64,000 nucleotides of DNA from Sophora flavescens (Eukaryota; Streptophyta; Magnoliopsida; Fabales; Fabaceae). A program made the position numbers and the translations under genes. The DNA is taken from positions 79,385,228 to 79,449,227 of the forward strand of contig CM061068.1 of assembly GCA_030762895.1 (NCBI GenBank), given 5' to 3'. Below the pieces are notes generated by a model. The model did no database searches. It was not told where the DNA came from and saw nothing but the letters and a program-made list of their open reading frames with translations. Below are positions 34,178 through 46,866 of the stretch, piece by piece. Within the stretch, counting starts at the first letter, position 1. The number at the start of each line of letters is the position of its first letter.

Positions 34178-37100
34178 CTAAGAGCACCAAGTGCAGCAAG
34201 AAAATGATAAATATGAAGGGACATGACCAGTTCTTCGTATATACTCTGCTTGCTCTTCAGTTTTTGCAGCTTGATTATCTCTATTGGCTTCTGCTGCTGC
34301 TCGTTTTTCCTCAGCCTTGTGCCTTACATTTGCTAATTTATTCATGAGCTTATCATGTGTCTTACTACGTATTCTTTCAACCTCTACCTGCAACCAAAAT
34401 ATATTTTGATTACTTCATTTACCAATGGCAATGTAGATTTGATAAAAATGAATTTTTTAATACAAGTCATCATTGCTTATTTCATACACCAATGATATGG
34501 ATGGATGCCTTGTTAGGTATTTACTTCACCTTCCCACTACTAGACAATATCATGAATCACAAATATCTCAGTAATGCAAGGTGAACAAAAGAATAATATG
34601 AGAAGCTAGACAAATACAAAATTGAGCTTGAAAGATTAATTATAACCATATTGTATAAATTGTTTACTTTTGGATCATTAATTAACACGTTTAAGCAAAC
34701 TGTCCTCCTCCGCGTTCCACTTTGCACAACATTAAATACTAGATCAATTAGTCCATGCAAGATATTTTCAAAGAAAGTGTAGATAATATTGAATTGTAAA
34801 ACCAAGATATATTCATGCTAGACCTGGTAAACATCATGAAATCAACCTTAAGTTTATAAATCAAGGTAAGATGCAGATTAAACTATATCAACGTTCGTCT
34901 GTTTTCAGTTCGCACAGTCTGAAACAATTTAGGGTATCTTATTCATCTCATGACATGGATGACTTTTGCCATGCTTAGGCTGGCTGACACATCCATTCTT
35001 CCACTCTTTTACTAATATCAGGATTAGAGAACAACGTCCAAAGGGTTGTCCCAATAAAACCAAATGAAACATCCAAGCTAGAAACAACAAAATTAGTAAT
35101 AATAGGAGATCATGTATACCTCAATTTTCCTCATCTTGGCTTCTGTTTTTGCTTTCTGATGATTCTCCCAAGCCTGAATTTTCATCTCTTCACGCCTAAA
35201 CCTGTGTGATTAACACCCCGTTTCTGCTTCAGAAGATATATAGAGTATAGCAATACAAAATAATATAAACTATACATTTCCAAAATAGGTTAGATGCTCA
35301 TAAAATATAGGTCTCGTGTTTAAAATCTGGTCAATTTTACATAGAAATTTCATTCATCTTTCTTCATTTTGCCACAAACAAGTAACACATCCATAAATCT
35401 TTACTAAACATCCATAATCAAGGGTGGATAAACAAGTCTTTAGCTATTATTCCTGGGTCTAAGAGGTACTAAGGAACTGACAGAGATATGAAAGTAAAAC
35501 ATAAAAAGACAAGCACCACACATCACCACTAAACTCAGATCCTTTGGCCTTAAGTTCTTCCTTGGTTGTTCAATTTTAATGTTCCCTCTTTTTTTTGTTC
35601 CAGTGTTTCTGTTAGAGGTGTGCATGTACAATTACAAGAATGATAATCCTTTGTATCTTGAATCACTATAAAATATAAAAAATGATGATATCATTGTGAC
35701 CAACATTAAAAAGAATTTGTGCACTTAAGAGCTGCATCTGCAGTTTACAGCATCAAACTTTTCAACATTCCATATTTGTTTAATCTGCTGTATTTCTCTT
35801 TTTCCTTTCTTTTCAATTCTCTTGTTTAGATATTCATTATAAAGTCATTTATGATTATTTGTTCATAAAGAACGTAGAAATTCAGGTACCTTATTAGCGA
35901 GACACCAGGGGAATCCATGAACATGAAAGAGTTCTACAAAAGGATGCTTATGGAAGAAATGTAATAGAGATATAACATTCTATAGCATTGGACATCAGAA
36001 TAGTGGTAAATCCAGATTCTGTACCAAAAAAATTCATGGATCTACGAGAAAATATGAAATTGACAATTGTCAAGAACCAATACTCCCAAAGCATAAGGTA
36101 TTACATGATGGCACATTAATGGTTTTATATCTTTGAAATGTAACAGGCCCCTCATGCAAGAGTTTTCTGGGCTCGAAGCAAGGACAATGCACAAGCCTAG
36201 ACTACCTCTTATTGAAATTTAATTTAATTTAATAATGAAGAATGGGGGCAACAAGGATCAAACTCTGACCACTTGGCCATATTAGCTCCAATACCATGTC
36301 AAGGACCAATTATCCTAAAACCTTAAGCTATTACGTAGAGGCATATTAATGGTTTTATATCTCTAAATGCGATAGAATATAGAAACCAAATATCTAATAG
36401 ATGATATAACATTCTAGGCCATAATTATAGTAAATTCACCTGGCCATATACTTGGCCTTCTCAGCCTCCTCCCATGCTGCTGCACGTGCTTCAATGATAC
36501 TCTTAGCAGGTTGTTCAGCTGTTTTAGTTTTCAGGGAAGTGGATGCATCCTTATCCTCTTCTTCTTTGCTAGCCCATGCAGCAATGTTCGTTTTACCTAG
36601 TTGTGTCCCAAGGACCATTATTTCTCGCCTGGTTTTCATTTGTAGCTCCTTTTCAGACAATTCATTCTTGTTGGGATTCAGATGGTCACTAGGTGGAGCA
36701 GTTAAAGTTGATACAGGAGCAGCTCTGGTGGGAGTAGAAGGCCGGGAAGAATTTGGGCTGCGCATTGGTGTTGTCGCCCTCACAGGTGTACCTGTTCTTG
36801 ATGGCTCCTGGCTAGCAATAGGGGTCATTTCTGTACCCATATCTCTCATTGATACAGACCGAGCTGTTGAAGGGGGAGGAACAAATGTTGTTGCACTCTG
36901 GATGGCAAGAGATGAATCATGCTGACTGAGACTAACTGCAAATATCAAATGGAAGAAAGAAAACGACAACAAAGAGGAATTAGTGAGATTTAGTTATATG
37001 TGATATAATTACTGAATTAAACTGGAACTACTTCAACTGCAATTATGTCTTCAGTATTAGCACCTTCTAGTTATAGGAAACCATTTTAAGATAGAAAAGA

Positions 37101-40100
37101 GTATAGAGCATAACAGACTTCTCAAGCATTTTTCTGTAGGAAACAAATTCATATCCATTTCTTCCATAGTTTTAATGACCAAAGTTATATGATTTACAAT
37201 TTTGAAATCTAATCAATAGCAAAGTAAGTAAGTAGCGTCTAAGTTAAAATTAAGGAGTCCACTCTGAGGACTTTTGGTTTAGAAGTCTTTATAAATTATA
37301 AGTATGGTTTACTATATACCCACTTTACTATCAAGTGATTGTCTCTTCATTCTCTTGTGCCAATGCAGAAAGTCATCAGAGAATCTGATCCAGGTAGTTG
37401 ATAAAATTAAGAAAATTACAACAGGGGATCAAAGGGGAAAATCTTCGCTTCTCACCTATGGTTCTTAACACATACACTGGAAAATTCCTACTCTAGTAAT
37501 GAAAAAGTGGGTATTACTATCATTTTTTATAAGCACTTAACTACCTTCTAAATTAGCATTCAACTCGGCCATGTTTCAAAAATGACTTAAAAGCCAAAAG
37601 AAAAAAACGTTATTGCATGTCTTTCAGTAGCACTGTGAGACTATGAATTTTCCCTTTACACCAAGAGAAAGAGATGCATCACACACCTCCCATGATATTT
37701 CATCTCTCAATTTCTAGTTTCAATATCTAATTATATCATTCATGTGCGTCTTGTCAAACATGGGGACCAAATAATCCATAACTCAAAACCCAGGTTGAAT
37801 AACCACCCTCAAATGAGCATAAATAAAAAAAGACCCTCAAAACAATAATAGATTAAGGAAACCCCCCACAAAACTAAAGCTCATCCAAATACCTCTAGAG
37901 CTTAAAATAAGTTATTAACAAAGTAAACACTAATCAACCTAAATTCGAATAGTACTGCAATGGGATGTTACAGTCAGATCCAACATCAAATCTAAATCAA
38001 ATTTTAAGGGAGAAAAATTGGATCTTTAAGCTTATGCCCTCCGGATTGTTGAGCCTACATCAATTTGACAAGCTGAAAGTAATTAAAAGACCACATAATT
38101 TTTTGCCAAAAAAATGGCAAAGAAAAATTAACTACATATTTTGACAAGACAAAGAGTATGTTTATGTGATGACTCGTGTAAAGAATTCTAAAATCTAAAA
38201 TAACATAAAAAACTTACCATAAGAATTTGCAATTGCATAGGGGTCAGCCTCCCAATTCACAAACTTCTGTCCTCCACTTTCCATCTTAGTTTGATTTGTA
38301 TCAATTTGCTTGGTATCTGGTTCATCTAAAACAATTTCTCTTTGATCTGGAACTTCAACAACAACCTTCATAGAAGGTTGCCGGCTTCCATAACCAAGAT
38401 TACCAACCTTACGTGGTCTCCCTTGCCCACCTTGCTCCTGGGTCTGTCCTGTCTTTGGTCTGTTTGATGTTGGACTTGCTATCCACTTCTGTGCATCATC
38501 CCATTTAGATGGTGCTGGTTTTGAGAATGGTCCCATGGGCACTCGCTGTGAAGCACGCTCAGCCTTTTGAAATTCAAACATTGGTGAGGACATGCTCATA
38601 TTATCATGCCCACTATCATAATCTAAAGAAAGGTCTTCTAAGATTCTATGCCTTGAAGTCACTGTTGCATTATCCTTCACAATATGGTCACCACCAATGG
38701 CCTCTACGCTAAAGGTGCGAGCTGTAGCAGAAGTTGAACATTCAGGAAGGACACTCACAACATCTACATCTTTGCAATGATCAGAACTGCTACCACCTGT
38801 AACAGAAATGTCTCATAGAAGTAAACTTAGTGAAATCAATACATGAAATTCCAGTCATTATTTTCCAATAGCACACATGTGCATGGCATCACATGCAATA
38901 TCATAGTATAAACTAATTAAAACACATCAGAATCTGAAATTCTTCAAAGAAAAATAGACTCAACCACTCAAGGCTCAACCGGTAGTTTACCATATCCTAT
39001 TACCAAGTAGATTATATATCAAATAATGTCTTGTTTCCTTTTCTTCCTTTTCTTCTACCTTTTTCCGTCTAATTCAAACTATGTATACTGCTTAGTTTCC
39101 AAAGTGAGGAGAAAACTATAAGGGAGTAAAATGAATGATAGGAAACAACACAATAATGGTAAGGAGAAATCACTACACTCAGCCAAATCCCACATTCTGA
39201 GAAACTCAACATCTTAGATTTCCTTACTATTTCTCAACCTTCTAGGCAGCATTATAATATTTTCACGGAAACCAGAACAATTGTTAGGATTGAGAGAATG
39301 AACACAAGTATGATGTTAGGACTGAGAGAATGAACACAAGTAATTATTGCTGAATTACTGTATCATATTAACCATCACAAGGAATGCTCTTATAGAGCTA
39401 CAATGGCAGCAAGGCCAAGAAGCAACAAACTCTGCTTGCCAAAAACAGAAAAACTAACAAAACAGAAAGAACTAACAAAACAGAAAGCCTAACAGAATCT
39501 TAACAGACTTAGGCTTTCTGTTTGGCTACAATATCACATAACAATCCCTCCCTTAAACTATTGCACTTATAAGCAACTAGTTTAACTTAGGAATTTCACA
39601 AACTCCTAGTCGCTCTCTAAGTTTTATGAAGGAATCTGATTTAAGTGGCTTTGTCAGTAAGTCTGCAATTTGATCCTTAGTTCCACAATGAACCATTTCT
39701 ATATCACCATCTCTAGATAGGTTCCTTAGGAAGTGAAACCGAACATCAATATGTTTACTTCTTCCATGCATGACTGGATTCTTTGAGAGTTTGATGGTTG
39801 AACTATTGTCACACATTAAGGTAATGCAACCTTCCTGAGCATGCCCCTGACTCTTCCAATATTCTTCTCATCCATACAGCCCGACAAGCACAAGCCGCAG
39901 CCTGCCACGAAGTCCCGCTACGTGGTGGAGAGGGTCACAATTGGTTGTTTCTTTGAGGACCAAGCTCTTGCTCCATTACTCAAGAGAAAGACATAACCAG
40001 AGGTGCTTTTCCTGTCTTCTAAGTCACCCGCATAGTCACTATATCTGTGTAGGCTAATAGTTCCTCATTTCCTCCCTTCTTATATGAGAATGCCAAAGTT

Positions 40101-43100
40101 CACAAGTGCCTTGAAGATACCCGAGAATTCTCTTGGCAGCCTGCATATGTATTTGAGTAGGTGACTCATAAACCGACCGATCAAGCCGACAGAGAACATC
40201 ATATCGGTCCGGAATTTGTGATGTACATGAGGCTTCCCACCAATTGCTTGTATTGAGTCTCATTTACCTTTACACTGTTTCATCCTTGCATAGTTTGTAA
40301 CCTGGCACCATAGGAATTCCAACCGAGTTCTTGTCGACCATGCCAAATCTTTTCAACACTTCTAAGGCATACTTTCTTTGATAGATGTAGATTCCATATT
40401 CCTCTTGTAGTACCTCTATTCCAAGGAAGAATCTCATCTTACCAAGGTCAGTCATATCAAATTCTTCCTTCATTGAATTCTTGAAGGTACTCATTAAGGA
40501 TTCATCATTGCCTGTGTATATGAGATCATCAACATACACACCGACAATTAGAAGCCTTCCCCTGTGCAGAGTGCTTTAAGAACAATGTCCGCTCATGATT
40601 GCTTTTCTTGAAGCCTCTGACCGATGAAGTAAGACTCAATTCGACTAAACCAAGCTCTTGGAGCTTGCTTTAATCCATACAAGGCCTTGTGGAGCTTGTA
40701 CACCTTGTGCTCACTTCCCTTCTTCACATAGCCTTTTGGTTGATCCACATATACATCTTCAGAAAGAGTGCCATATAAGAAGGCTGATTTTACATCAAGT
40801 TGATATAGTTTCCACCCTTTATGTGCTGCAAGAGCTATAATCATTCTCACAAAGTGTCCATTCCCGCTCACAAGAGCAAACACTTCTGTGTAATCCACCC
40901 CATACTGCTGAGAATAGCCTTTGGCCACTAACCTGGCCTTGTACTTGTCTACTTGACCAAGTTCATTCAATTTAGTCTTGTAAATCCACTTGACACCTAT
41001 CTTTTTTGCACCAGCTGGTAAGTCAGTGAGTTCCCATGTACCATTCTTCACAATAGAATTGATTTCAGCATCCATAGCTTGTCTCCATTTGATACTTTTT
41101 ACTGCTGTTTCAAAGCTGTCAGGGTCTGTGCATTCAGTGAAAGCCATGTTGATTGCATCTTTTGGTTCTGAGAGCTCTTCACCAGTTACATAGTCACTCA
41201 TCCAGCCAGGAGGATGCCTACTCATGCCTCCTTCATCATTAACAACTTCAGTTCTCTGAGTTGGGGTCTGATTCCTATCTTCCTCATCATTAGACTCACT
41301 GCCTGAAACACTTTCTTCTTCAAAGTCAGTGATACTCTCAGCATCCCCACTTTCAGTATCTACAATCAGTTCCTCCTTTTGCTTCTGATCCCAATTCCAT
41401 TGAGCATCTTCCTCAAAGATCACATCTCTGCTTACAACAATTCTTCTTGTAGTTGGATTATAGAGCCTGTATCCCTTGGATTCCTCACTTATTCCCAACA
41501 AAACACACTTGCAGCTTTTGTCCTCCAGTTTAGTCCTTTTGGCATCTGGAATGTGTACATGTGCTACACAACCAAACACCCTAAAGTGCTCGGCTTCACT
41601 CCACTCCAGGCCTCTTCTAGTGTTTGATTCTTCACAGCCAAGGTTGGTGATCTATTCCGCACATAAGTCACCCAATTCACAGCTTCTGGCCAAAAAGGCT
41701 TTGGAATCTTCTTCTCTGTTAGTAGTGTTCTTACCAAGTTCATGATGGTTCTATTCTTCCTTTCAGCCACCCCATTCTGCTGTGGAGTGTAGGCTGTGGT
41801 CAATTGTCTTTTGATACCTGTTTTCTAGCAGAACTCATTGAATTCCAATGAAGTAAACTCTCCTCCTCTGTCAGTTCTAAGGCACTTGATCAACAGACCA
41901 GATTCTTTTTCAACTAGCCTTTTAAAACATTGAAAATAGTGAAAGGCTTCTAATTTCTCCATCAAAAAATAAATCCATGCCTTTCTAGAGTAATCATCTA
42001 TAAAGCACACGAAATACCTCTTCTGGCTATTGGATGATGGAGTGATAGGGCCACAGATGTCTGCATGAATTAATTCCAGCTTCCGAGTTGCTCTCCATTG
42101 ACTCTTCTTTGGAATTGGATCTCTGTCTTGCTTTCCTTTCATACAATCTTCACATACTTTCTCTGTTCTTCGATAATGAGGAGGGGAGACCCACGACCAT
42201 GTCTTTGCTCAAGAGTTTTCAACCCCTTGTGACTCGGGATGAGCACATCTGCAATGCCATAAGAAGGAAAGGTCTTGTGCGGAAGATATGGAAGCATGCA
42301 TCATTCTTGGTTCTAGGCTGTGCGAGACAAGATAAACATCCTGTTTTCTTTGTCATGTTAGTCTCCGAGAATCAAGCCTTTGTCGAGGATGAAACAGCTT
42401 GCGGGTTCCCGACTTGAACATTACCGATTAAACCTCTTTCTTGCAGTGGCCTATGCTTAAAAGATTGTTCTTGAGTTCGGCACCAAGAACACATCTCTAA
42501 TTATATGAGTGACTCCTCTAATATTGACTTCACACTCCCTTTTCCAGTCACCTCCATTCTTGTGTCATTTCCAAGCTTCACATACCTGCTTGAAAGTATC
42601 ATCCACCTCCTTGAACCAGGATCTGTTTCCACACATATGATTCGAACACCCTGAATCCAAGAACCATGCATTTGTTCCTTGCACATCATGCAATTCCTCA
42701 TGAGCCATCAACAGGAGTTCTTCTTGGTCATTGAAAGAAGCATAATTGGCTTCTTTATCCCGATCAAGACATTCATACTTGTAATGTCCAAGTTTGTGGC
42801 ATTTGAAACATTCAACAAAGTGGCTCGGTTTTGTCTTCCTCTTCCTCTTCCCCTTCCTCTTCCTCTACTTCTACCTCTTCCTCCATTATCATTCCTCTCA
42901 TCAGAACTTATTTTGAGAGCCTGCTCCTCTCCATGATTCTTGTGGAATTTCTGCTCATGAACTATCAAGGAACTATGAAGTTCATCAACAGAAAGGGAAT
43001 CGGTATCCTTAGATTCCTCAATTGAACAAACTATATAGTTAAATTTGTCAGTTAAGGATCTAAGGATCTTCTCAACAATGATTACATCCTGCATCTGTTC

Positions 43101-44304
43101 TCCATGAGTTCTCATCTTGTTAGCCACATTCATAACCCGAGAGAAGTAATCGGTTCTTGTCTCCACTGTTTTCATCTCCAAAGTCTCAAACTCTTTCCTC
43201 AAGGCTTGAAGCATTGATCTTTTTACTCTTGCATTGCCTTCATATTTTCTCTTCATTGAATCCCATATTTCTTTTGACGTGTTCTTTTTCAAGATAGTCT
43301 CCAAGATTGTTCTATCTATGGCTTGAAACAAGTAGTTTTTGACCTTCATATCTTTCAGCTTCAGCTCATCAATTCTCCTCTGCTGAGCTTCTGTCAGCAT
43401 ACCTTCTTGGACTGGTTCTGCAATGCCTGTTTCCACCAAGCTCCGATACTCCTTGGATCTGAGAAAATTCTCCATTAGCATGCTCCAATGATCATAATGA
43501 CCATCGAAACGAGGAATTGCAGGCTGCACAAAGCTACCATCATTTGCATTCGACATTTTCTTGTTACTCCAAGAACACCGATTCACGCTTTTCTGCTCAG
43601 GCCCCAGTAGGAGCTCTGATGCCAGATGTTAGGATTGAGAGAATGAACACAAGTATGATGTTAGGATTGAGAGAATGAACACAAGTAATTATTGCTGAAT
43701 TACTGTATCATATTAACAGCAACAAGGAATGCTCTTATAGAGCTACAATGGCAGCAAGGCCAAGAAGCAACAAACTCTGCTTGCCAAAAACAGAAAAACT
43801 AAAAACTAACAAAACAGAAAGAACTAACAAAACAGAAAGCCTAACAGAATCTTAACAGACTTAGGCTTTCTGTTTGGCTACAATATCACATAACAACAAT
43901 CACATGAAAGAGCATACCAGATTCATCCATGTCAGAATTCTGAGATCTAATGGTGAAAGTAGAATGAAGCTCTTCCTCTTCTTTCCTCCTCTTCTCCATA
44001 CCCAGTAGCATGTTCCTCAATTTTCCTGGTGAAAATCCTCCACCTCCCTGCAAACCCCAAGTTCCCACAAGGCCAAAAGGCAAATCAAAGAACCCAAAAA
44101 TTGAACAGATCGAAAGAAGAGTTTGAACTTTGCAGCAAACTCGAGGAAAGTAAACAACTTTGAAAATGATACTCAGTTTCCAAGACTGTGAAGAGTGAAA
44201 GATTAAAAATTGCAAATCAACCAAACAAACAAAAAATAAATAGAAGGTGAAGCGAATGAGAGAGATAGAAGAACCTGAGGCTTTTGGATCCTTTCGTAAT
44301 CCAT
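34178..44304 (-). CDS. Remorin family protein, six exons
   Basis: Exons (minus strand): 44275-44304, 43918-44047, 38218-38796, 36440-36935, 35120-35201 and 34178-34387. All introns are GT-AG, phases are consistent, and the product is 508 residues. The start MDYERIQKPQ is followed by a long disordered region rich in Ser/Thr-Pro (about residues 260-320). The remorin C-terminal domain begins near residue 385 (IIEARAAAWEEAEKAKYMAR) and is a Lys/Glu/Ala-rich coiled coil (KMRKIEVEVERIRSKTHDKL). The tail SYLSFSCCTWCS has cysteines suited to S-acylation. Remorins attach to the inner plasma membrane face and organise nanodomains used in signalling and microbe contact. The long N-terminus suggests the group 6 type (inference). 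Two transposons sit in its introns, and its 3' end is duplicated at 22870. Confidence 0.92.
36068..36375 (-). mobile_element. TRIM-like element in remorin intron 4
   Basis: Two imperfect direct repeats of about 78 bp (36068-36145 and about 36297-36375) flank about 150 bp. On the minus strand the right repeat is followed by TGGTATTGGAGC, resembling the methionine primer site, and the left one is preceded by GAGGGGCC, a possible polypurine tract. The repeats are diverged and no clear target duplication remains. Confidence 0.5.
39282..39543 (-). repeat. Copia 3' LTR
   Basis: It starts TGTTAGGATTG and ends CACATAACA in the plus direction. Its first 64 bp are a tandem duplication of a 32-bp unit. 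On the minus strand it is preceded by the purine tract GGGAGGGAT. Confidence 0.9.
39577..41803 (-). pseudogene. Copia integrase end, reverse transcriptase and RNase H
   Basis: Read on the minus strand. The integrase Glu region YTPQQNGVAERKNRTIM lies at the start (ORF to 41564). RT lies at 40593-41579 with KARLVAKGYSQ, YQLDVKSAFLYG and KALYGLKQAPRAW. The catalytic YVDD box is at about 40528-40539 in the next segment. RNase H ends at 39577 with SKHIDVRFHFLR and DLLTKPL. Breaks lie near 41570, 40590-40540, 40265 and 39820-40050, so no full polyprotein is possible. Confidence 0.85.
41825..42700 (-). pseudogene. Copia protease and integrase core, broken
   Basis: The protease motif WFLDSGCSNHMCG lies near 42660. 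After several frameshifts (42420-42580 and 42140-42300) the integrase core reads HADICGPITP (first Asp) and RTDRGGEFTS (second Asp) within 41825-42142. A stop at 41825 separates it from the segment carrying the Glu. Confidence 0.75.
42708..43556 (-). pseudogene. Copia gag
   Basis: The ATG at 43556 (MSNANDGSF) opens a gag of the UBN2 type with KEIWDSMKRKYEG and DYFSRVMNVANKM. An Arg/Gly-rich stretch follows. The zinc knuckle (CFKCHKLGHYKYEC) lies near 42765-42810 but in a shifted frame, after an apparent 1-base change in the CTTCCTCTTCC repeat region. Confidence 0.75.
43627..43895 (-). repeat. Copia 5' LTR and adjacent primer site
   Basis: TGTTAGGATTG...CACATAACA; next to it at 43610-43624 the minus strand reads TGGCATCAGAGCTCC, a methionine-type primer site with one change. 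Confidence 0.88.
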
Positions 44305-45041
44305 ATTTGACAAATGGGGTTGGCTTGTTGGAGTAAAAATGCAGTCTTTTACATAATGCAGTTCAGATGCAGTACTCTTTAGTTTGTGTGTTCCTCTCTG
44401 CTCCAAGCAAGTACCTCTTTGGTTGAAGCTTGGAGTTGCAAATGTTACAGTCTTTTCTTATGTTTCACTTTCAATGAGCAGGGAAAGAGAGAGGTTGAAA
44501 GAGAGTGGGAGGACAAGATCTTCAGCTCCCATAAGATGCTTTTGTGGTCCACTTACCTCACTCCCGTTATATAATCTCATCTCAACCCTTTTTGCTACTT
44601 CGATGCAATTATTATTTGTCTTGTAGTGCAAAACTCATAAATTTAGTAGAGTCACGTTATTTTAAGATAAATTTTCGACGGCGTAAATGATATCCTATAT
44701 ATTTATCTCTATCTTTCATTTATTTTTTATTTTTTTTATATACACGTTTCTTCAAAATATACTAAAAAAACAAAGGAAGCACTTTTTGATGTCCCATTTG
44801 TGTAAAAAAAACATTGTCCAATTTAGTCAAGATGATAGGTAGCTCCAATGGTTAATGTAATATTTTTTTCCAACCGAGTAACCTAATGATATCGATTAAG
44901 GAATATAAAAAGTTTTTATTGAAATCCCAAGTTTTCAAATTTAAATGTATTGAATACATTATTCCTTAATTAATATCTTTAGGACACTGATTAGCATTTG
45001 TCCATTTTTTTTATAGTTTGTTATTATTATTATTAGGCGAA
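44305..45041. other. Remorin upstream region with MITE remnant
   Basis: 44305-44580 is the probable 5' UTR and promoter of the remorin. Around 44880-45002 lies a decayed copy of a MITE whose right end reads GGACACTGATTAGCATTTGTCC, the inverse of the left end of the next one. Confidence 0.45.
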
Positions 45042-45444
45042 TGCTAATCAGCATCCTTAAAGCATTGATTAAGGAATCAAAATAAAAAAAATTGTATGAT
45101 AAAATTGTATATTCAATATATTGAAAAATGTTACACTTAGTTTTCAATACAAATTTTCCTTTTATGGTTTCCTTAATCAATGCCCTTAGATGGTGTTTGA
45201 TACCTGAAATGTTTTATTCTCAAGCAAACTACATTCCTGGAAATTACATTCCCGGGAATCTTTCTTTCCCATCTTCCCAAGTTTCTAACTATCATTCACT
45301 AATTTTATTCTCAAAAAAATTTTATGTCTGAGAATAATTTTTTAAAACTTATACCAGATGTGGGAAACTTTTATTTCCATGCCAACGTTCACGTAAATAT
45401 TTTTATAAAACTTATATTAAACGCTACTTAGGCACTCGTTAACA
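45042..45444. mobile_element. Palindromic MITE interrupted by a Tourist-like MITE
   Basis: The left end (TGCTAATCAGCATCC...GATTAAGGAAT) is the inverse complement of the right end once the nested element is removed (TTCCTTAATCAATGCCC-TTA-GGCACTCGTTAACA). Confidence 0.6.
45189..45427. mobile_element. Tourist-like MITE, copy 3, nested
   Basis: It has TTA flanks (45186-45188, 45428-45430), inverted ends GATGGTGTTTGATA and GTAGCGTTTAATA, and internal similarity to copies 1 and 2 (TGTTTTATTC, ATTCCCGGGAATC). Confidence 0.65.
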
Positions 45445-46199
45445 ACCCCTTATTATCATCAAGTTTTATGATTAGATTTTATTGTTACCTTTCTTTTTCT
45501 CTTATGTGTATAAGAAAATTATTTATTAATTAACACCTCAAAAATTTCTCAACTAAAATTTCTATAAAAAGCAAATCAAACTAGTTTAGTAAATAGGAAA
45601 ATGATAGCGGGGAGGGTAGAAGTTTAGGGCAAGGTTGTGGTCCTCCAAGTCCTCCGGACCAACTTACCGGTCACAGCCAATATTGTAGTTTTAAGCCTAG
45701 TTTTTCAACTGGTTACCAATTCAGTTTCATCGGTTAATATGCATTTTATTTTTTGGAAATTGAAACGGACTTCCTTCTGAAAGTTGAACACTGTCCGATG
45801 AATCTCTGCCATTTAAGGATATCCTTGGTTTCCAATTCCTTTAGTTTCTTATTAGATATACTGAAGTTAAGGATCTAATTTGCCTTTGGTGATTTTCATT
45901 TTGTGATGTTATTTTCACGGGTTTGAGGAAAATTGGTCTGATCTCTTTGAGCCATGGATAAGCATAGATGCATGCACAAATGTATTCGCCCCAACTGTTA
46001 GGTACAAGATTGAAGTAGGCGAAGTAAGGATTCTCTTTGAATATTCTCATACAAAGAATCATGTTTAAGTAAGAGATCGGGTAAGGGTGGCACTCTTTGA
46101 ATATTTCCATATTGTTAGTTGCCAGAGACACACACACAGGCGCAAAGAAGAGAAGAGGTTGGAAAATAAGGACAATCATTGCATCAAATAAAGATAATA
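45445..46199. other. Intergenic AT-rich stretch
   Basis: Only short ORFs without recognisable domains. I see no gene. Confidence 0.5.
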
Positions 46200-46525
46200 G
46201 GTGTGTTTGGGTAAACAACTTAATTAAGAGCTTATCACATAAGACCATATCGTATGAGAGTTTATGTCATAAGCGCTTAAAGAATAAAAAATTAAGAAAG
46301 GGGCATGAGAGGATTCGAATAATGAAAAACGCGGAGATGATGTTTAGTGCATAAACTCTTATGATAATTCCATAAGCTTCTTCCAATGACTTATGAAAAT
46401 AAGTCAAAAACTCTTTATGGGATGACATAAGTTATTTTTATAAGCTCTGTCAAACACACTGCATAAGAGCTTATGTCATCAGATAAGTCAAGAGGAGTTT
46501 AAATAAGCTCTTCCAAACGCCACTA
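46200..46525. mobile_element. Fold-back MITE
   Basis: GGTGTGTTTGGGTAAAC at the left is inversely repeated by AAGCTCTTCCAAACGCCACT at the right, with repeated AGCTTAT/ATAAGCT phrases inside that can fold back. There is no coding capacity. Confidence 0.55.
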
Positions 46526-46866
46526 ATATCTCACAAGAATGATGTACCTGTTTTCCCGGTTCGCAGTCATTACTCCAAACCACTTCTACTAGTCGCCAAC
46601 ACCTCATCTGGATTCTGGACCGTTATTTTTTTTAATTATTATATCAACGTCCAAGAATTATAGAGGACCAGTCATCCAATTTTTTTTTGGGAGGACCCCA
46701 GCCTTTCCCAAAAGTTTAACTTTGGTGATCATAACCTTGTTGCTACTTGCCACCAATAATGCTCAAATTAAAATTAAATTTATATGTGATTTAAAATATC
46801 TAAAGTGAGCTTGATACAATGATAATAATCAAGCCTTTTTTTATTAAACGAGATCGGCTATATGAA

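Larger units (their letters stand above)
39282..43895 (-). mobile_element. Ty1/copia element in remorin intron 2
   Basis: The 5-bp duplication ACAAT (39277-39281, 43896-43900) brackets 4614 bp. Terminal repeats lie at 39282-39543 and 43627-43895. The order gag, protease, integrase, RT, RNase H is the copia order. The element lies in the same direction as the remorin, 22 bp inside the intron 2 donor. LTRs differ by about five substitutions and one small indel by eye, so insertion is fairly recent, yet the coding region has many breaks. Confidence 0.93.

Noticed and set aside
36452..36925. 157-codon ORF on the plus strand
   Set aside because: It is the antisense shadow of remorin exon 4, which has correct splice sites and homology.
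42831..43025. Serine-rich plus-strand ORF
   Set aside because: It is the antisense of the Arg/Gly-rich stretch of copia gag.
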